From NCBI GenBank assembly GCA_031556255.1, contig JAVBTI010000165.1, forward strand, positions 1 to 36,518: DNA of 36,518 nucleotides. Reading direction: 5' to 3'. Below the pieces are notes generated by a model. It did no database searches. It was not told the DNA's origin and saw only the letters and a program-made list of their open reading frames with translations. Below are positions 16,101 to 23,877 of the stretch, in pieces. This stretch comes from JAIRQX01 sp031556255 (GTDB lineage: Bacteria; Chrysiogenota; Deferribacteres; Deferribacterales; JAISNW01). The translations under genes and the position numbers were made by a program. The number at the start of each line of letters is the position of its first letter. Position 1 is the stretch's first letter.

Positions 16101-16530
16101 GGCTTTTAGTCTGCTTGAGCGGATATTTCATCCGCCCTGGATGGTAAAGGCGCCCCACATAGCTTCTGCAGCGCGAGCACGCGCGGCTCTGCACGTTGGA
16201 CACATGGTCTTCGTTTTCCGCCGTGACGTAGTTTTCATCCGTCAATATGCGGATGATTTTGCCGTTTTTCTTGACGGCGCGGGTTACGCAGCGCCCGCCG
16301 CAGTTGTGTCCGGCCGTGCCCGCCCATACTTCCGCCGCGCCGCTTTTGATGTCTGCGACGATGTTTTCACTCTGTTCGGCCGCGCTTCCTCCACCGGGAA
16401 TGATATAAGTTTCATCGTCAGAACCGCTGCAGCCGTAAATGGCGGCGGTGCCGCCGGCAGCTGCGAGCCCTTTCAGGAATGACCTTCTGGTCACGTTGCT
16501 CAAATACCCCGATGTTACTGTTGTTCGCAT
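13123..16530 (-). CDS. Tat-exported molybdopterin oxidoreductase (DmsA-like catalytic subunit)
   Basis: The 1135-residue protein has a Tat signal (TRRSFLKG, residues 14-21) and belongs to the DMSO reductase family. The N-terminal cluster region reads GHNCGGRC (C77, C81) and RACSRCRS (C118, C121). By alignment with DmsA the first cysteine is Ala73, while C121 is an extra one. SGGYLHHANSYSQHQ places Ser221 where DmsA has its molybdenum ligand. The C-terminal region has the cofactor-binding block NPEDAQARDINNGDLV. It is long for DmsA (about 800), nearer to selenate, tetrathionate and other respiratory reductases; the substrate cannot be named. Cys34 (IYGC) could allow lipid attachment. AAGGAGG precedes ATG 16530. 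The ferredoxin partner follows 12 bp on. Confidence 0.88.
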   Translation of the reverse strand: MRTTVTSGYLSNVTRRSFLKGLAAAGGTAAIYGCSGSDDETYIIPGGGSAAEQSENIVADIKSGAAEVWAGTAGHNCGGRCVTRAVKKNGKIIRILTDENYVTAENEDHVSNVQSRACSRCRSYVGRLYHPGRMKYPLKQTKSRGDLTGFVRISWEDAMMEVAKKYSAIVGKYGEEAIYNHMSSGQQGPFNRAGGMNSSSQFAARVGPLSGGYLHHANSYSQHQYGYFTNGFTGVQNVGTNAQSLSTVTTTHVLWGSHSLSTSNSDAFSTIKAAEDLKARGGKIYHINPTCEDTGITLPTDWIQLTPGSDVAFILGVMHELLVNSFNTNGTPKSKADAWLDIDYIDMMVYGFFDSPEYWINAATGDVVLADPSNTDYTKVEAVPAGRSLASYILGSDGLPNANYGTAIDGAVNYMSGKFSGTARAAGCSYITSTKVSSTAYYYKKDILKAKNTTWAQGITGIPAATITAFAQRLSDEMKSGKSVYHQTSNGWQRRADGVYGLFAVQSLAVITKAWGRVGSGFSNSASISAGYSANTMITVNTTPEQGSTTFYKNNVPKIPSCTIWHDGLKFGFDIPGYTGAHIPGYTPGKGKSFIGDANIKSLIKHKMAYTDLPTQLASPTGTRYKTVTLKDKNGDDRDYYDWEGSSVDTTTKMLKSDSTFTPVGIRFIFTMAGNAVVNQHMNTNDTTEMLSKLPIVSADDANVADCFCYIALDTNFSPTMRWADYAFPGAANWEFVDLVGGAGGAQQIYMPAAINPPGEAKSGYELARLLSRSLGKVNKTKYGRLAEQFDNGLTPDDYIRTGFDNAKAADPATYSKWNSFEEYQKSGYLNKKHSTATVNTGGTLYSAYVAHANTDISKAFIKTGQWITTNTGASYRSTDGNAYSGFMVDTNDPKPSGRFHVYSGMLVWEFEHRNEKFHGYLPPAERGNKNEDNETDPIVYPIPMYFDNRDYYKEAYGTDLFAAAAEADKPLYTLGNHNRYRSHSTFNDSPLLRELGKAAIGGGIPLDTNDFANVINYSTEPAKGASVGVRRLGTYDNKFGYERLWMNPEDAQARDINNGDLVIAQNPIGKVRAVAFVTPRVSKGTVVLPQGGWSDPAPDGVDDGGCSNTICASFPSRCDHGNAQMSVLTKVSKA

Positions 16531-16616
16531 CGCTTCCTCCTTCTAATGGTATCTAATAGTCCAGAATTGCTTTAAACCGTGATTTCTGAACTTTCAAACT
16601 CATTTTATAATTGATG

Positions 16617-16630
16617 ATGTTAATTAACAT
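16617..16630. promoter_or_regulatory. 14-bp perfect palindrome upstream of the reductase operon
   Basis: ATGTTAATTAACAT is a perfect palindrome 87 bp upstream of the reductase start, just above an AT-rich stretch (TATAAA on the minus strand) that could be its -10. It has the look of a redox-regulator site, but no known consensus is matched exactly. Confidence 0.4.
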
Positions 16631-16664
16631 TTTTTCAGAATACTTGCAATGACAATTAATATGA

Positions 16665-16684
16665 AATGTATAGCTGTATACATT
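16665..16684. promoter_or_regulatory. 8-4-8 inverted repeat upstream of the reductase operon
   Basis: AATGTATA (16665-16672) and TATACATT (16677-16684) are perfect complements around GCTG. The site is about 135 bp upstream of the reductase start and upstream of the palindrome at 16617. It is a candidate operator for a dimeric regulator. Confidence 0.4.
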
Positions 16685-16711
16685 ATTGATATGTGTAAAA
16701 AAGGGAAAAAT

Positions 16712-16744
16712 AGAATAAAAAAAGCCGGAGCGATCTCCGGCTTT
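16712..16744 (-). terminator. Terminator of the LPP20-like gene
   Basis: AAAGCCGGAG (16721-16730) and CTCCGGCTTT (16735-16744) form a perfect 10-bp stem with a CGAT loop. On the minus strand it is followed by a run of seven T residues. Confidence 0.85.
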
Positions 16745-16768
16745 AATCAGGCAGTATAAGTGAATCTG

Positions 16769-17344
16769 TTATCTTGGAAACTCGGTTGCAATGGCTGCGT
16801 CGAGCTCATCCTGGGCTTTCTGGGCCTGGAACTGTTGCCACAGGGCATTTTCATTTTTATAGCTGGATGTTACGGAGTTCTTCACCGCAGCCTGTACAAC
16901 TCCCGGATCGGAAGCTATCAGAACGTACAGTTCACTACATGGGGACTGCCAGATAGCTTTCTGCACGGTACCGTTCAGGGTCTGGCTGGCAACCTGTTTG
17001 GAGACGGACGCCGTTACCTTGTCAACCGTTTCATCGTCGCCTATGCCGGTGACCTGGGTGAAATCTTTCAGCATGTTGTTGACTTTAACGCTTATGGAAC
17101 GGGCCATTTCGTCACGGGCATTGCCCATGGCCGCGGTGCGGGCGAACTGCACGCCGGCTTTGGATATCTGAGCAGCGCCTACGGATGTGAAACCGCCTTC
17201 CGCGCCGCCGGCGATTACCCAGTCGGGCGCGTCTTTCAGGCACTGGTTTGCGATGCCCGCGGGCTGCGCTTCTTCTTTTTTGCCCCCGCAGCCTACGGCG
17301 GCCAATACCACTACTGCAACAGCCAAAATAAGTATTTTCTTCAT
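16769..17344 (-). CDS. LPP20 family lipoprotein
   Basis: The 191-residue protein opens with a lipoprotein signal, MKKILILAVAVVVLAAVGCG, with Cys19 as the lipid site. The next residues include PDWVIAGG and SVGAAQISKAGVQFARTAAM followed by GNARDEMARSI, the pattern of LPP20-type lipoproteins in which a helix of small and basic residues follows a short strand. Members are outer-membrane or surface lipoproteins whose exact role is unclear. ATG 17344 is preferred to an in-frame start at 17413 because AAAGGAG lies just before it. The promoter at 17404-17432 is divergent from that of accD, and a strong terminator follows, so it is monocistronic. Confidence 0.8.
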   Translation of the reverse strand: MKKILILAVAVVVLAAVGCGGKKEEAQPAGIANQCLKDAPDWVIAGGAEGGFTSVGAAQISKAGVQFARTAAMGNARDEMARSISVKVNNMLKDFTQVTGIGDDETVDKVTASVSKQVASQTLNGTVQKAIWQSPCSELYVLIASDPGVVQAAVKNSVTSSYKNENALWQQFQAQKAQDELDAAIATEFPR

Positions 17345-17403
17345 AAATATCTCCTTTGGTATATATCCGTCCTTACTTAAATAAATATGATATATTAACT
17401 TGA

Positions 17404-17432
17404 ATGCTACCATAGCTTTTTTATATTGTCAA
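17404..17432 (-). promoter_or_regulatory. Promoter of the LPP20-like gene
   Basis: On the minus strand a perfect TTGACA (complement of 17427-17432) is 17 bp from TAGCAT (complement of 17404-17409), a four-of-six -10 box. The leader would be about 50-55 nt. Confidence 0.55.
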
Positions 17433-17456
17433 ATACCGGCGTTGAAATTAATCTAC

Positions 17457-17485
17457 TTGAATAATAGCATGAACTTATTTATAAT
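17457..17485 (+). promoter_or_regulatory. Promoter of the accD-folC-lptD operon
   Basis: TTGAAT (17457-17462) and a perfect TATAAT (17480-17485) are separated by 17 bp. Transcription would start near 17492, about 26 nt before the accD ATG. Confidence 0.65.
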
Positions 17486-17517
17486 CTTTTTTTCATGTAG
17501 TACGGAGGAACCCCCGG

Positions 17518-18363
17518 ATGGGCTTGAGAGATTTTTTTCTGGACAGAGTGACTAAAGTATCCGCTGAACAGAAAAAAGAAATAAAAGAAAATCTTTGGAC
17601 CAAATGCGAACATTGCGGAGAGATCAGCTATAAACAGGAAATAGAGCGGCATATGCAGACCTGTCCTGTTTGCGGGTATCATTTTATGCTGGATGCCAGG
17701 CGCAAAATAGATATTCTTATCGATGAAGGCAGCTTCGAACCGATGGATGAAGGGCTTGCCCCTCTTGATCCGCTTAAATTCAAAGACAGTAAAAAGTATC
17801 CCGAGCGGGTCAAAGCCGCGCAGAAAAAAACCGGGCTGAACGACGCCTACATATCCGGCAGGGCAAAGATCGGCGGGATGAATGTCAATATCGGCGCCAT
17901 CGAGTTCGGCTTCATGGGCGGCAGTATGGGCAGCGTTGTGGGCGAAAAGATCGCACGCCTTATAGAAGACGCGGTCAAACGCAAGTGCAGCGTTATCACC
18001 ATAAGCGCCTCCGGCGGCGCGCGTATGCAGGAGAGCATCCTTTCTCTCATGCAGATGGCCAAAACTTCCGCCGCCCTCGCCATGCTGCATGAACGGAAAC
18101 TGGCGCACATATCAATACTCACCGATCCCACCACCGGCGGCGTCACAGCGAGCTACAGTATGCTGGGCGATATCAATCTCGCAGAACCGGGCGCATTAAT
18201 AGGTTTCGCCGGCCCCAGGGTCATTGAGCAGACTATCAGGCAGAAACTGCCGGACGGCTTCCAGAGGTCCGAATTCCTGCTGAGCCATGGCATGATTGAC
18301 GCCATTGTTCACCGCATGAAAATGCGCGACACCCTTATAAATCTTCTTCAATTTTTCGGCTGA
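17518..18363 (+). CDS. accD: Acetyl-CoA carboxylase carboxyltransferase subunit beta
   Basis: The 281-residue protein has normal length and layout for AccD. An N-terminal zinc ribbon uses C30-C33 and C49-C52 (CEHCGE ... CPVCGY), and the crotonase-like carboxyltransferase domain follows. That domain has the family phrases IGAIEFGFMGGSMGSVVGEK, SASGGARMQE, LTDPTTGGVTASY and GALIGFAGPRVIEQTI. With AccA it transfers CO2 from biotin-BCCP to acetyl-CoA to make malonyl-CoA, the first step of fatty acid synthesis, in the cytoplasm. ACGGAGG is the ribosome site for ATG 17518. It opens an operon with folC just 5 bp downstream, a pairing common in bacteria. Confidence 0.96.
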   Translation: MGLRDFFLDRVTKVSAEQKKEIKENLWTKCEHCGEISYKQEIERHMQTCPVCGYHFMLDARRKIDILIDEGSFEPMDEGLAPLDPLKFKDSKKYPERVKAAQKKTGLNDAYISGRAKIGGMNVNIGAIEFGFMGGSMGSVVGEKIARLIEDAVKRKCSVITISASGGARMQESILSLMQMAKTSAALAMLHERKLAHISILTDPTTGGVTASYSMLGDINLAEPGALIGFAGPRVIEQTIRQKLPDGFQRSEFLLSHGMIDAIVHRMKMRDTLINLLQFFG

Positions 18364-18368
18364 ATTTT

Positions 18369-19544
18369 GTGACTGATATCTCCCTGTTCGAGGCATTTTT
18401 CACTGAGAGGCATGAGTTTGCCGATCTGGAGCTCACTTTATCCCGGATTGACAGTGCTTTATGGCCGCTGGCGCCGCTTCCAGGCAACACCCGGGTGCTC
18501 CATATCGCCGGAACCAACGGCAAAGGCTCCACGTCCCTTTTCCTTTCCCATTTGCTGGCCGGCAGAGGGTTCAGCACATTGCTTTTCACATCCCCGCATA
18601 TAACGGGTATAGAAGAACGTATTCAGCTTAACCTCAATCCGGTTTCGCGGAAAACTTTCGACAGGCTGTTTACCCTTGCGGTCGATTCAGTTAAAAAATA
18701 CAGCCTCTCGTTTTTTGAAGCGCTTTTCATGATGGCTATGATCTTTTGTGCCGAAGCAAAACCGGACTTTTTGATATTGGAGACCGGCCTGGGTGGCAGG
18801 TTTGATGCCACGAATACAAACCTGATAAAAACGAAAACCCCTGTTCTTGCCACCATGGGGCAGGATCATCAGATGCTCCTGGGCAATAAAATAACAGATA
18901 TAATCAATGAGAAGATAGCCGTTGTAAGAGAGAACAGCCCTCTGTTTATAGGCTATAACCCTGATTTTGTTGTGGATTACGTGGCCGGAGCGCTTCCGGC
19001 GTGTGATGTCCGCCCTCTGTTTTCCGATCCGCGGGTTTTACAGATCAGGGGTGACGTGGAAAAACTTTACAACAAACCATTCAGTTATAACTACCTCAAC
19101 GCCCACAGGGTGGCGGAATACCTGCTGGGCACGGAATTTCCGGCGGAGCTTCTGCCGCTTCCGCCATGCCGGCAGGAGAGGATCGGCAGGGTACTGCTGG
19201 ACGGTGCGCATAACCCGTCCGGCCTTATTTCGCTGCTGCACGGCCTTCCGGCTGTCCCGGCGGCGGCTGTGCTCAGCTCCACAGTTGACAGGGATTTACA
19301 CAAGTTTTGCCACATTCTTTCATCCAAAATTAAAAGTATTTTCCTTACCGCTATCCCCGGCAACCCGCGCAGCTACACGGAAGCGCAACTGCGTAAGATC
19401 CAGGATACGGATGTATACATGGCCCCGGAAGATGCGTTGAATGCCGCCTTAAATGCCGTGGCCGGCGATGTGCTGGTGTGCGGTTCCCTTTATCTGTGCG
19501 CTTATTTGCGCAGCCTCCTGTTGAAGAAGGGTGATCATGCGTAG
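18369..19544 (+). CDS. folC: Folylpolyglutamate synthase / dihydrofolate synthase
   Basis: The 391-residue protein matches the Mur ligase-like FolC family. It has the P-loop GTNGKGST (48-55), the LFTSPHI motif, the metal-binding ILETGLGGRFDATN, and DGAHNPSG in the C-terminal domain. The enzyme adds glutamate to dihydropteroate and to folates in the cytoplasm, using ATP. It is somewhat shorter than the usual 420-430 residues, mainly in the C-terminal domain, but all core motifs are present. It begins with GTG 18369, 5 bp after the accD stop, without a clear ribosome site of its own, which suggests translational coupling. Its stop overlaps the lptD start. Confidence 0.93.
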   Translation: MTDISLFEAFFTERHEFADLELTLSRIDSALWPLAPLPGNTRVLHIAGTNGKGSTSLFLSHLLAGRGFSTLLFTSPHITGIEERIQLNLNPVSRKTFDRLFTLAVDSVKKYSLSFFEALFMMAMIFCAEAKPDFLILETGLGGRFDATNTNLIKTKTPVLATMGQDHQMLLGNKITDIINEKIAVVRENSPLFIGYNPDFVVDYVAGALPACDVRPLFSDPRVLQIRGDVEKLYNKPFSYNYLNAHRVAEYLLGTEFPAELLPLPPCRQERIGRVLLDGAHNPSGLISLLHGLPAVPAAAVLSSTVDRDLHKFCHILSSKIKSIFLTAIPGNPRSYTEAQLRKIQDTDVYMAPEDALNAALNAVAGDVLVCGSLYLCAYLRSLLLKKGDHA

Positions 19545-21738
19545 CATAACTGTGTCGGCAACTTTTATCATTATACTTATATTTGCCGTTTTGCCGGGTT
19601 TTGCGCAGGGGGTGATTTCTTCGGAAAATACATATCGCCTTGAGGCGGACGAAATAACCGGAACGGATAATGTCTCTTTTACCGCACGCGGAAATGTGAA
19701 GGTCACCTTTAAAAACAGCGTGGTTACCGCTGACGAGGCCACATATTACCCCCGGACCAGAATACTTGAGGCGGCGGGCAATGTCACCGTGCGGGACGAC
19801 GTGCAGGTGCTGACGGCGGACAGGATAACATATGACCTTAACAGCGAAACGGGGAATATTGACAACGCAACCGGTATTCTTAACGGAGAATACTATGTCT
19901 GTGCCCGGAAAATGGACAGAGTGGGTAAAGAATACTATATCATGGAAGGGGTCAGGATTACCACATGCAGCAATCCCGCTCCGGAGTGGTCGTTCAGCTT
20001 TCATAAGGTGGAGGCGGAGATAAACGGCTATCTTTTTGGCGATCACGCCACTGGGAATATAAAAGATTTCCCGCTTTTATACTCCCCCAAACTGGTTTAT
20101 CCGCTCAAAATAGACAGGCAAACCGGGTTTCTGATCCCAAGCATCGGATACTCTTCCGATCTGGGAACTTTTATCAAAGAGAATTTTTTCTGGGCAATCG
20201 CTTACGATAAAGATATTACACTGGGTGCCAACGCCTTTACCGACAGAGGGTTACAGGGAGTGGGGGAGGCGCGGTGGGCGATTGACAGGGACAGCAATAT
20301 CTATCTGGCCGGGGATGCCATAAACGACTTAGACAGCAATGTGAATGTGGACGGCCGCTGGCGCTACGTTTCCAAATCGCTGATAGAACTGCCATATAAC
20401 TTTGAAATCCTCGCGGATGCATATAAAGTGTCTGACTATATGTATATGCGCGATTTCGGCGACATGGGTCTTTATAAGGAGTATGATACCGACGCGAACA
20501 ACTACTACCAGCAATATCACATGAAATGGCGCTCCAAATGGGTTGATGCCACTTTCATGTACAGGGCGGTTGAGAAATACACCGATGTGACGACCGGCGC
20601 GGCAGGCTACGTATATACTTTGACGGAGCGCAAGCCGTCCGTCAGCCTCCAGAAAAACTTTTTGAGTTTCGGCTGGCTGAACCTTGATTATCTGGCCTCA
20701 TGGGATAATGTAAGGCATCTCTATGACAGGTTTTATTTCACGCGCCCCACACGAGAAGTTGAGCGAAATTACGACCGTATTTTCGGAAGAGTCAATCTTT
20801 ATCATACATTCCGTTTACCCATACTGAAGTTTACTCCTACGATATCGGGCACTTATACGCACTGGCAGGATTTTGATCCGCCAGCGATTGTGGAAACCCA
20901 TAACACGTCGCCTTTTACTTTTGTTAGAAGCTCCGGAAACGGCTATGACCGGGCTGTGCCGATAATAAATCTCACAGCGGATCTTAATGAAATATATAAA
21001 ATATTCCCCGAAGGGGGCAGGCACGGTATTCTCAACCGTTTCAGGTATACATTCGTTCAGGGGGTCGATCAGGCCGGACTGCCGAATTTCCTTGCGTACG
21101 ACCGTATCAGCCGCAGAAATACCCTGAGTTGGACGATGAGAAACTACTTAAAGTTCAGCAATGGCTGGCAGGCTGATCTTTCAGTTATCCAGGCGGTGAA
21201 TTTCGATACCGATCAAGCTTTCCAGCCCCTGACCATACGGTCTTCAGTTTCTAAAGCATTGTTTTTCAGCAACTCTTTTGAAATGAAGTACGATTACTAC
21301 GCATCTGATAATATTACCTACGAAACTTCAGATCGTTTCCTGACGCTGACGGACACGGTGTCGCTTAACGTGAATCCGTTCAGTTTCAATGCCTCCTACA
21401 GCTACGACAAACTCGATACGGACGATTATAACACCAGCCTGCGGATAGGGGCGTCCGCCCTGTTCGAGAAAATAAAGCTTGAGGGTTGGGTGCAATGGCA
21501 GGCAGTTAATGACATTCTTTCCCTTTCCGGTCTGGAACCTGTGGAAAACGAATTTTCCGTAACCTGGGTGGATCAATGCTGGAGCTTGGGGCTGGAGTTT
21601 TCGACATCCAAATACAATGACCCGGTGGCAAACGGCTGGCAGCTCAAACGCGACTACATTGTGGAGCTTTCGCTTGAGCTGAGGGGGATCGGCGACAGCA
21701 CCGCCAGAGTATATAAAAACACGAAAAATTATGAATAA
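19537..21738 (+). CDS. lptD: LPS-assembly protein LptD
   Basis: The protein has about 733 residues. A signal peptide ends near PGFAQG. It is followed by an LptA/OstA-like jellyroll domain at about 25-140 (YRLEADEITGTDNVSFTARG, VTADEATYYPRT) and then a large barrel. LptD forms with LptE the outer-membrane channel that inserts lipopolysaccharide. The sequence ends in paired strands typical of the barrel. I see only three cysteines: two in the N-terminal region (YYVCARK, ITTCSNP) and one near the C-terminus (DQCWSLGLEF). E. coli LptD has two in each region. ATG 19537 overlaps the folC stop (ATGCGTAG) and has GAAGG upstream. The next gene starts 74 bp on, with its own ribosome site. Confidence 0.92.
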   Translation: MRSITVSATFIIILIFAVLPGFAQGVISSENTYRLEADEITGTDNVSFTARGNVKVTFKNSVVTADEATYYPRTRILEAAGNVTVRDDVQVLTADRITYDLNSETGNIDNATGILNGEYYVCARKMDRVGKEYYIMEGVRITTCSNPAPEWSFSFHKVEAEINGYLFGDHATGNIKDFPLLYSPKLVYPLKIDRQTGFLIPSIGYSSDLGTFIKENFFWAIAYDKDITLGANAFTDRGLQGVGEARWAIDRDSNIYLAGDAINDLDSNVNVDGRWRYVSKSLIELPYNFEILADAYKVSDYMYMRDFGDMGLYKEYDTDANNYYQQYHMKWRSKWVDATFMYRAVEKYTDVTTGAAGYVYTLTERKPSVSLQKNFLSFGWLNLDYLASWDNVRHLYDRFYFTRPTREVERNYDRIFGRVNLYHTFRLPILKFTPTISGTYTHWQDFDPPAIVETHNTSPFTFVRSSGNGYDRAVPIINLTADLNEIYKIFPEGGRHGILNRFRYTFVQGVDQAGLPNFLAYDRISRRNTLSWTMRNYLKFSNGWQADLSVIQAVNFDTDQAFQPLTIRSSVSKALFFSNSFEMKYDYYASDNITYETSDRFLTLTDTVSLNVNPFSFNASYSYDKLDTDDYNTSLRIGASALFEKIKLEGWVQWQAVNDILSLSGLEPVENEFSVTWVDQCWSLGLEFSTSKYNDPVANGWQLKRDYIVELSLELRGIGDSTARVYKNTKNYE

Positions 21739-21812
21739 TTACCAATAGTATACAGTCTTTCAATTGCAAAGGATGAAGAAGTTTTGTAAAATCAATTTTT
21801 CGTGAGGAATGA

Positions 21813-22868
21813 ATGTTAAAGTATAAATTACTATTGATATTACTTTTATTTGCGGCGCTGTTTATCCCGGTGCCCGTGCATGCGGGCGAGGTGGAATACA
21901 CGGGAAGTGCCCATATATTCAAAAACGACGTGCGCTCCGCGCAGAAAAGCTCTCTGAATAACGCGCTTCTGGGCGGCATCCGCAAATATCTCCAGCAGGT
22001 GGCTCCGGAACGGAAGGCGGACATTACGAACGATTATCTCGTATTCGTAAATGATTACAGGATCCTCCGCAGGGAACTCAATGGAGCCGATGTTATCACC
22101 ACCGTGCGGATCGACATTGATGATATGATCACCGAAGATGTCGCCACCCATGTCACAAGGCAGATAAACACTGCGGTTTTCCTGATAACCGGTCTTCCTG
22201 ATTATATCAAGGAAGAGCAGGCGCGTAGAATAGTGTCATCAGTTTTTCTGGATAATCAGTTTACTACAAAAGATCAGATTCCGTTTGAACAGGAGCTGAT
22301 TGACCGTTCCAACAGTGCGGATGTACAGACCGCCTTTCAGTCAGTGTCGTCCCAGTATCTGTTTGACATCAAATTTACTTTGAAAAACTATAGGGGAGGG
22401 GAGTCGTGTGAGCTTATCAGCGATTCTTCGTATATCTCTCTGGGGAATCTTTCAAAATCGATCCCTATATTACGCACAGAAGTTACGGTTGAAGACAACG
22501 ATACCGCGCAATGCATATTGACGGCAGTACGTCTGTCCACCGAGACGATGCTTCAGCATACACGGGAAAAACTTATACCCACTCCGGGAGTCAAACTGGA
22601 GCTTATGCAGTACAAGCTGTGTTTTGAGAACGCGGATGAGCTTAGAACCATTAATTATATCATAGATACGCTCAATAAACGCAAATATCTTGTAAAATCC
22701 GAAATGACGGAATTTTTTGACGACGAGGCTCTGTTTGACGTAAGTTGTTATTTTTTGCCGTCTGAACTTGCCCGGAAAGTAAAAGATATTAAATTAAACG
22801 GCATAAAAGATGTCAAATATGACGATGACTCCGTCACTATAGTACTGGATTCGGGAGCTGATTTTTAA
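21813..22868 (+). CDS. Secreted protein with FlgT/LPP20-like N-terminal region
   Basis: The 351-residue protein has a signal peptide (MLKYKLLLILLLFAALF..., cleaved near VHAG). It continues with VEYTGSAHIFKNDVRSAQKS followed by a short helix and VFVNDYRILRR, resembling the N-terminal strand-helix unit of FlgT and LPP20-type proteins. I do not recognise the later part, which seems to repeat similar alpha-beta units ending in an SVTIVLDSG strand. It is likely periplasmic. GAGGA precedes the ATG. Its stop overlaps the start of the DHH phosphoesterase by one base (TAATG), so it is co-translated with it. Placed after lptD it may serve the envelope, but a flagellar basal-body role is also possible. 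Confidence 0.7.
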   Translation: MLKYKLLLILLLFAALFIPVPVHAGEVEYTGSAHIFKNDVRSAQKSSLNNALLGGIRKYLQQVAPERKADITNDYLVFVNDYRILRRELNGADVITTVRIDIDDMITEDVATHVTRQINTAVFLITGLPDYIKEEQARRIVSSVFLDNQFTTKDQIPFEQELIDRSNSADVQTAFQSVSSQYLFDIKFTLKNYRGGESCELISDSSYISLGNLSKSIPILRTEVTVEDNDTAQCILTAVRLSTETMLQHTREKLIPTPGVKLELMQYKLCFENADELRTINYIIDTLNKRKYLVKSEMTEFFDDEALFDVSCYFLPSELARKVKDIKLNGIKDVKYDDDSVTIVLDSGADF

Positions 22869-23863
22869 TGATTCATGAGATTTTGGAGAGTATCGCCCCT
22901 AAGAAGCGCATCCTGATACTCACCCACAACAACCCTGACCCGGACGCCATGGCGTCGGCCCAGGGTTTCAAAAATTTACTCCATATGGCCGCCAGAAAAA
23001 AGGTCACCATAGCATATATGGGGATGATCGGCAGGTTGGAGAACAGAGAGCTTGTCAAGCAGTGCAAAATCGATATGCAGCAGTCTTTCGGGCTTAATTT
23101 CAAACGTTTCGACCACATAGTGGTTGTGGATACACAGCCGCAGGCGGGTAATGTTTACATCGCCAGCGGTTTCAATGTAAATACGGTCATAGATCATCAC
23201 CTCAGCAAACGCAATATACAGAAGCGGAAAGATATGATTGCGGATATCCGCCCTGACTATGGCAGCACATGCACCATCATAGCCGAATACTATAAAACTC
23301 TGGGCCTTGTGCCCGACACGAACACGGCCACAGCGCTCTGTTTCGGTATCGGCACGGATGCCATCGGAAAGGCGCGGGACAACAATTCCGTCGACAGGCA
23401 GATGCTGGGTTTTCTGTTCCCCCACGTGTCGATAAATAAGCTGGCAAGGATTGAGAACCCCGAACTTCCCCGCTACCACTTCAAAACCCTCCGGCGCGCC
23501 ATTGAAAACGCTGTGATTATAGACGAACTTCTTTTTTGCGATTTAGGCGAAGTCCGTAACTCCGATCTGATCGCGGAGACCGCCGACTACCTGACCCGCA
23601 TGCGCGATATCCGCTGCGTTTTTGTCATAGGCAAGTTTGATAATGTGGCCCTTTTCTCACTAAGATATAAATCCGCCAGAAAGTCCGTAGGACGTGTAGC
23701 TATGAAAATTGTTAAAGGTATCGGTTACGGCGGCGGACATACACAGTCCGCTGGCGGGCAGATTCCCCTTACAAACCGGGTTTATTCGGAAATGGTGGGC
23801 ATTTTAAAATCAAGATTGCTCAAATATCTGGGGATTACTTCCAATGAAGAAAAACCTATATAA
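22868..23863 (+). CDS. DHH-DHHA1 family phosphoesterase (NrnA-like)
   Basis: The 331-residue protein has the DHH metal-binding motifs: NPDPDAMAS (22-30), VVDTQ (86-90) and DHH (109-111), followed by GTDAIGKAR. The C-terminal DHHA1 domain has GYGGGHTQSAGGQ. Members such as NrnA degrade short oligoribonucleotides and 3'-phosphoadenosine 5'-phosphate, and others cleave cyclic dinucleotides, all with Mn2+ in the cytoplasm. The length fits NrnA (about 320). Which substrate this one prefers is not evident. Its start overlaps the stop of the preceding gene. The MFS gene follows 14 bp later. Confidence 0.9.
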   Translation: MIHEILESIAPKKRILILTHNNPDPDAMASAQGFKNLLHMAARKKVTIAYMGMIGRLENRELVKQCKIDMQQSFGLNFKRFDHIVVVDTQPQAGNVYIASGFNVNTVIDHHLSKRNIQKRKDMIADIRPDYGSTCTIIAEYYKTLGLVPDTNTATALCFGIGTDAIGKARDNNSVDRQMLGFLFPHVSINKLARIENPELPRYHFKTLRRAIENAVIIDELLFCDLGEVRNSDLIAETADYLTRMRDIRCVFVIGKFDNVALFSLRYKSARKSVGRVAMKIVKGIGYGGGHTQSAGGQIPLTNRVYSEMVGILKSRLLKYLGITSNEEKPI

Positions 23864-23877
23864 AATGGAAGCGACCC

